From NCBI GenBank assembly GCA_030533445.1, contig CM060068.1, positions 14,413,479-14,477,478 of the forward strand: DNA of 64,000 nucleotides, in the 5' to 3' direction. Below are positions 58,981 through 64,000 of the stretch, piece after piece. The stretch is from Cyprinodon diabolis (taxonomy: Eukaryota > Chordata > Actinopteri > Cyprinodontiformes > Cyprinodontidae). A program made the translations under genes and the position numbers. The notes below the pieces were generated by a model. That model saw only the letters and a list, made by a program, of their open reading frames with translations, was not told the origin of the DNA and ran no database searches. The stretch's first letter is position 1. The number at the start of each line of letters is the position of its first letter.

Positions 58981-59195
58981 GGTTTTCCAAATTCAAATAA
59001 TGAAGAGGAAATAAATAAACCATAGCCTATCTATTGTTGGATGATTACAGAATGAGAAAATATTAGAACTTCTGTAAATTAATATAAAAACTTAAAAGGG
59101 AATTGGTGGTGCATAGATCTGAGTGCAAAGACGTATTAAATACTATTTTAAACCCGTTCCCGCCACTCTTAAAAATAAATAAAATAAATGATCTC

Positions 59196-59546
59196 AAAAA
59201 AGAAAAAAATATCTCATTGTAATGAGATGGTAACTCGAAATAATGAGATAGTAACTCAAAAAAATTAGATATCTCTTTAAAATCAGATACTATCTCATTA
59301 TTTTGAGTAAAATAATGAGATAGTATCTCATTATAATGAGATACTATCTCATTATAAGGAGATATCTCATTGGTTTGAGTTACTATCTCGTTATAATGAG
59401 ATACTATCTTATAATGAGATACTATCTTATTATAATGAGATTGTATCATTATAATGAGATAGTATCTTATTATAATGAGATATCTCATGGGTTTCTCATT
59501 ATTTCGAGTTACCATCTCATTACAATGAGATATTTTTTTCTTTTTT
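59196..59546. repeat. Palindromic element made of ATAATGAGATA-type words
   Basis: Perfect 53-bp inverted termini (59196-59248 and 59494-59546) begin AAAAAAGAAAAAAATATCTC and end with TCGAAATAATGAGA. The 245-bp middle is built from self-complementary words such as TATCTCATTATAATGAGATA, repeated in both orientations. Open frames crossing it in both directions (59063-59608 minus, 59336-59551 plus) are composition artefacts. It resembles palindromic teleost MITE-like repeats, but I could not identify a target duplication. Confidence 0.92.
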
Positions 59547-59559
59547 TTTAACAGAGTGC

Positions 59560-61330
59560 CTTCCATAGAAATCAAAATTAAAAATGACAGAAAATAATTA
59601 CACTGCAACTAAATGCATAGAAAAGATTTTAAAGCTTTCTTTTAGAGGAGAGAAATGTACAATTCTCCTAAGTGGTTCATAAACCTGAAAAGAGATGGAC
59701 TGTACAGAGAATAGCAGAAGCTGCCTCTCTACAGATTATATACATGTTAGATCAGCAACATGCCAAACATAATGCTCAATAAAAGTTATTTTATGAAGGG
59801 AACTGATTGTAGCCACATTTAAAGGATTTCTATTTGAGTGTAAGGAACTGTAATACTTTACTTGAGTCCACTTCATCATCATTTAATTCCTTCAGGATCA
59901 GTAACCTCATCCTGTTGCAAAACTTATCTATTGACAGTTACCAGAAAAGCTTTTTGATCAGCTATGAGCAATGTTGGTCAAAAAGAACCACGATCCAGGA
60001 CGTTTTGTTCTGTATGTGTGGAGGAATCATGCAATCAGGCCAAGGTGTACTGTGTTGTGTTGCATTGTCATGAATACATGTGCTCAAACCATTCTGCTTC
60101 TATCTAACGAATCAATGCTGAGACAATGATTTAGTGTTTCATTAGAGAGACCGTCTGCGACATATTGGCAGGTGTTCTTTATTGAAAGCCTTGTAGGAAA
60201 TCAGCTTTGCATTTTGTTCAAATGAGATGAAAGTCATGAAGAATGTGACCATTAGTAATGTTCTCTTTCCATGAAAATGCATAATCTATTGGAGGTGTAA
60301 AACAACATCTGCCAAATTAAAATCTTTTGAAGTTTCTCTTTGTTCCGGTGTATTTCACAGGTAATCAAAAAAAAAAAAAAATATCCCAAAACAATCATTT
60401 CACCAACTCTTGACTGCTTTTGCTAGAGCTTAAATCAGTCAACTATTTCATTTTTAAAAGGGCAAACTTTGACATTTATAGTGCAGATCTGAAACAAATT
60501 GGTGTAATCTTTAACCTCTCACTTTAGCAAATTCTTTGAATCCAAAATATGTCTAGAAAATGTTTTATCGCAGTCAATTATAACTGAAGGAAAATTTCCA
60601 GCTGTGAGAGATTTTTTTAGTAAAGTGGATATTAGCAGATATTCAAAATAATGTTTAAATATCTAAGAGAATCTAGTAAACCTAACAGGCAGGATAAAAA
60701 ATCATCAGAACTGGATGTTGGTGTTAAGGGCTTTGAAGGGTGGATAAAGAAAAACAGTGAACAAATCATTAAAGATGAGTATTTCGTCTTTGTTGCCTAA
60801 TTACTGTTTTTCTTATTGTCATTTAGGATAAATTTGTAGGTGAGTTATTGTATGGTGACAATTTGTAGTCAAATTACCATAGTGTAAGGTGCATCTCCAA
60901 CATCAATAGGGAAGTTGTGGTGTGACGCAAAAAGAGATTAGTTGATGGAGAGATATACAGAAGATACATACTTCCGAATATGCGTGGATTTTCACTTAAA
61001 ATTTATACATTTTACTTAATTATACATTAACAGAAAAATACTGGAGAATATAGAGCACAAATATACAACATATTCCATACAAAAAAGCGCGCACCAGAGG
61101 GAAAAGGTTGGACCAACATGGCCAGGTTGAGATGGATCTGCAGTCATTTTTCTGCTTGTTTCCTGGCTCTGTTATTGCATAAGGAGGACAGGTACACACC
61201 AAAGATATTTTCTGCAGTCCTGTCTTATTATTGTATAATAGGCTGCCCTCGTCCTTTTTGGTAGCGTATCCAAACCAGACAGTGGTGGAGACTCAATGAT
61301 GTCATGATCTTGGAGCTGATGACTGGCTTA
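59560..61330. other. Intergenic stretch without recognised features
   Basis: AT-rich DNA upstream of tmem177. No exon or element ends were found. Confidence 0.5.
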
Positions 61331-61339
61331 ATTACTCAT

Positions 61340-61958
61340 TCATTGACCTGTATAACTCTGCCTGGTTTCTCATCAATGCTCATCTGATCCACCTGCTCCT
61401 TCATCTATTAAAGGTGCTTGCATCCAGTCATCAGGGCCAGATTATTCTTGTTGTTCTAGACAGTGGTGAGAATGATTTTAGTGTTCGTTAGTTACCTGAT
61501 CCTGACCTGTTCTGCCTCTCAACCACTGAGCCTATCTGGTCCCTTCTGAAATGTTAGCCTGAACTGTCTTTAGATTCCTGGACCTCTGAGCCTGCCTGTT
61601 ACTGTTCTAATCGGTTTGCCTTACCTGGCTTCAGACCCCGTCTAGTTTTACGGGGCTGCAGCATCTGGGACACTCTGCGTGGCGCCTGCCGTATCTTGTT
61701 GGCAGCCCACTGGCTGGATCCTACCTTGGTTTCTGGCTATGGACTGAACTTGTAAACCAGGTTAGTGACTCACATTCATAATCTTCCTCCGTTACATTTA
61801 TGTGGTCACTAACCTGTATTTCCTCTCTCTAGAGTTTCCTGCCTCAGACGTGCTAGCAGCTGTTATCACAGACCCGTTTATTTTAATAAAACTTTTTTTT
61901 GAGTAATCCTACTGTTTGTCTTGTCTAAATACTGGGTCCTCTGTTCGGATTCGTGACA
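61340..61958 (+). mobile_element. LTR-like repeat, copy 1
   Basis: It contains repeated CCTG/CCTGCC-rich wording (GAGCCTGCCTGTTACTG, GTTTGCCTTACCTGGCTTCA), a late AATAAAACTTTTTT, and the end CTGGGTCCTCTGTTCGGATT then CGTGACA. That ending is in the style of teleost Ty3/Gypsy LTRs. The same succession of words (GCTCATCTGATCCACCTG, CAGGGCCAGATTATTCTTG, CATTCATAATC.TCCTCCG, GTCACTAACCTGT) recurs at 63525-64000. I see no gag or pol next to it, so it is likely a solo or decayed LTR; the class is tentative. Confidence 0.45.
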
Positions 61959-61959
61959 G

Positions 61960-63520
61960 ATGATGGCTGCAGAAGTAGATCAGCAGCTCCTTATGCAGGT
62001 CCATCTTCTTGTAGGCTGGGGTAGGAAGTACATCCTTTGCTGGACCTGCTGAAGGAAGTATCCATGTTGCTCTGACTTAAATTGGTGCTGAGGATGTCCT
62101 GGATGATGTTTAAAACTGTTATTTTTCATCATCATCGGTTGACCAACACATCCAAATAGACATGGTTATAAACTGAAAGCAGGCTTAAATCAACCTATTA
62201 GATCAAGATTAACAGAGAAATTTACAGATGATTCTACATCGGACGTTAAGAAGACAGTAAAAATGAAGTGCCATTTGGCCTGACAAATTATAGTGAAATG
62301 TGTTTAGCCATATTATAAATTGTACAACATTTTTGCCATATTGATATAGACGTGATGAAAAGAGCTACAATAACCTTAGTCACACCAAAAATCAAGTGTG
62401 TTAGTGATGACCCATGTTGCCATTTTACTTTTACTTTTATATAATTTTAAAAAGTACATACATCATGATAGTGTCCTCTGATAGTTACCAATCAAAACAA
62501 GTCTTAAAAACGGTCAGATTGGTGTAAAATAGACATTACTTTGTAAATGATGTCGGTGTTTTACATTTGTAGCCCTAAATTTCTCCCCCTTCTTATTTAC
62601 GCATGAATGTCTTTATAAAAGGCTGAGTGGGCAAATTCTAACCAACGACTGAATGCTTGCTTGAATTATGTATTAGCATGTTTCATGGAGCAACGTTACT
62701 GAGTGTCTCTCTCCAGTCATTTGTGGCTTGAAGCAACTGTTCAGTTCTTGCTGACAAACAACCGCATAATTACCAAGGTTTAAGGGAAGCACTTCTTTTA
62801 AGTGGGTATCAGCAGGTATTGTTAATAACCTCTAAGTCACTCAGAGTGTAGCATCTGTCAGAACATGGCCAGGCAGATGTAAAGTCCATATGGATTCAAA
62901 CTGCTTTCAAACAGGTTCTAGATTTTGTGGTGTGAATATATTCAAATCTAAAACCCAATCTATTCATTTTCCTGTGCATCTTCACACTTTGAAAGGTTTT
63001 ATGTCAAACTGAAGTAGGTATATAAAGAGTAGAAAATCTTATTTGTGTATGTAGATAAAGCTACATATAAACACCCATTGTAAAAACAAACATCACTTTT
63101 CTATGAATGTTAGACATTAATTCAAACTAAATGTTTCCTGTTTTAGTTCAATAAAAGTAACCAAAATTCTCTACATTTGCTCAAATTCAAGATTAAAAGA
63201 AAATATTGTTTTGAACGTATTTGAATTATTTCATTATATCCAGTATACGTAAGCCGAGATTATTATCTGTAATTTCAACAAAAAAGATTTGAGTTGTGCA
63301 GTTAATGAAAATTATTAAAGTGAGGAATAACGTAAATGTGCCACCTCAGACAAAATTTATTACATTGCGGCAACACATTTCTTCTTTGATGATCCCCGTG
63401 TTTCCAATACTGTAGCAGAAACTTTTCTAGCTGGAATATTCTTCATCACCTTCTTATTTACCTTGATTTTTAATGGTTTGTCAAATAAGGGTTGACAAAC
63501 AGGGCAGAGCTGTTGAGGAA
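61960..63520. other. Stretch between the two LTR-like repeats
   Basis: AT-rich, without capsid, protease or polymerase coding sequence on either strand, so the two LTR-like copies do not bracket a recognisable provirus. Nothing else is seen. Confidence 0.5.
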
Positions 63521-63524
63521 CAGC

Positions 63525-64000
63525 TCTGCCCTGTTCCTCATCACTGCTCATCTGATCCACCTGATCCTGCTTCTATTTTAACTCATTGGTCCCAGCCATC
63601 AGTGCCAGATTATTCTTGGGCCTTTGGTGTTGAGATTTCACTAGCGATTCTATAGTATCTGATCCTGATCCGTTTCTGTATTTGGACCTTTGAGCCTCCC
63701 TGCCCCTGTCTGATCTGTTTGCCTGGCCTGTCTTCAGACTCCTGTTTGATCCTTCTGTGGACTGAACCTGGATCTGCCTCTTGGCATCACCCTGTGGATT
63801 ATCCTGCCTTCCTTCATCAGCTGCAAATTCTGATCTCCTGTCAGCTCTGCAGCCTTCTAGGCTTCTGTGTCTGGAACTCTATGAATCAACCTCGTTCTCT
63901 GGGCATGGTGTGAAAAGTCAAAGAGGTGAGAGACACACGCATTCATAATCATCCTCCGCCAGATTATCGTAGTCACTAACCTGTGTTCCTCTCTGATAGA
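63525..64000 (+). mobile_element. LTR-like repeat, copy 2 (runs off the window)
   Basis: Same orientation and order of shared words as the copy at 61340: CTGCTCATCTGATCCACCTG, then CAGTGCCAGATTATTCTTGG, GGACCTTTGAGCCTCCCTGC, CATTCATAATCATCCTCCG and GTCACTAACCTGTGTTCCTC. The two copies are clearly diverged, with substitutions and gaps. The 3' end is beyond the window. Confidence 0.5.

Noticed and set aside
59063..59608. 181-codon minus-strand open frame with repeated NEIVSHYNE-like words
   Set aside because: It is the translation of the palindromic ATAATGAGATA repeat; a similar frame exists on the opposite strand (59336-59551), so it reflects repeat structure, not a gene.
61340..63999. Complete LTR retrotransposon between the two LTR-like repeats
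   Set aside because: The interval has no capsid, protease or polymerase coding sequence, and the copies are strongly diverged from each other.
1..64000. CRISPR arrays, operons or other prokaryotic systems
   Set aside because: The window has spliced vertebrate genes and teleost transposons. The only regular tandem repeats are microsatellites and the 21-bp minisatellite, which lack unique spacers.

Overview
This is vertebrate nuclear DNA, almost certainly from a teleost fish of the percomorph type. It is AT-rich and intron-dominated. It carries teleost repeats I recognise: a tRNA-derived SINE with intact A and B boxes, a Rex1-like LINE, Tc1 elements, and many short hAT and TTAA-flanked elements. 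No prokaryotic, plasmid or phage feature is present, and most short open frames in the window are chance frames or decayed transposon coding sequence.

Two host genes are supported, both on the minus strand. (1) ptpn4 (FERM-PDZ protein tyrosine phosphatase): the first coding exon is at 2151-2014. A CpG-rich promoter region with a splice-donor-terminated noncoding exon lies near 42.0-42.5 kb, so most of the left two thirds of the window (2169-41965) is probably one ~39.8 kb first intron. The rest of the gene lies off the left edge. (2) tmem177 (mitochondrial COX2/COX20 assembly factor): a complete two-coding-exon gene at 55634-54433 encoding 310 residues, with a probable noncoding first exon and small CpG-rich promoter near 58.82-58.98 kb. 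The order and shared direction tmem177 -> ptpn4 match the human TMEM177-PTPN4 arrangement. The two gene products are not known to work together; the linkage is conserved synteny.

Layout: 1-2013, start of the next ptpn4 intron with one hAT MITE; 2014-2168, ptpn4 coding exon; 2.2-41.97 kb, intron loaded with transposons (Tc1 relic, TTAA elements at 8.6 and 35.9 kb, hAT elements at 11.7, 12.9, 28.7, 29.8 and 39.7 kb, a LINE-endonuclease-derived repeat at 21.2 and 39.8 kb, a SINE at 31.1 kb, a LINE tail planted in a (TA)35 array at 33.3 kb); 42.0-42.6 kb, ptpn4 promoter followed by an EcoRI-site minisatellite; 43-54 kb, intergenic, with a Rex1-like LINE interrupted by a Tc1 and a hAT element, plus a CTCF-type motif at 52.86 kb; 54.3-59 kb, tmem177, whose inferred 5' intron holds an apparently intact DD36E Tc1-type transposon; 59.2-59.5 kb, a strongly palindromic element; 61.3-64 kb, two diverged LTR-like repeats.

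The most unusual items are: a 564-bp inverted-repeat element at 21565-22128 carrying a RecQ-helicase-like fragment, whose empty site is visible in the related repeat copy at 40.2 kb; a 17-bp perfect inverted duplication at the 5' junction of the LINE seated in the TA microsatellite; and an inferred 7-codon upstream ORF whose stop would overlap the ptpn4 start codon after splicing.
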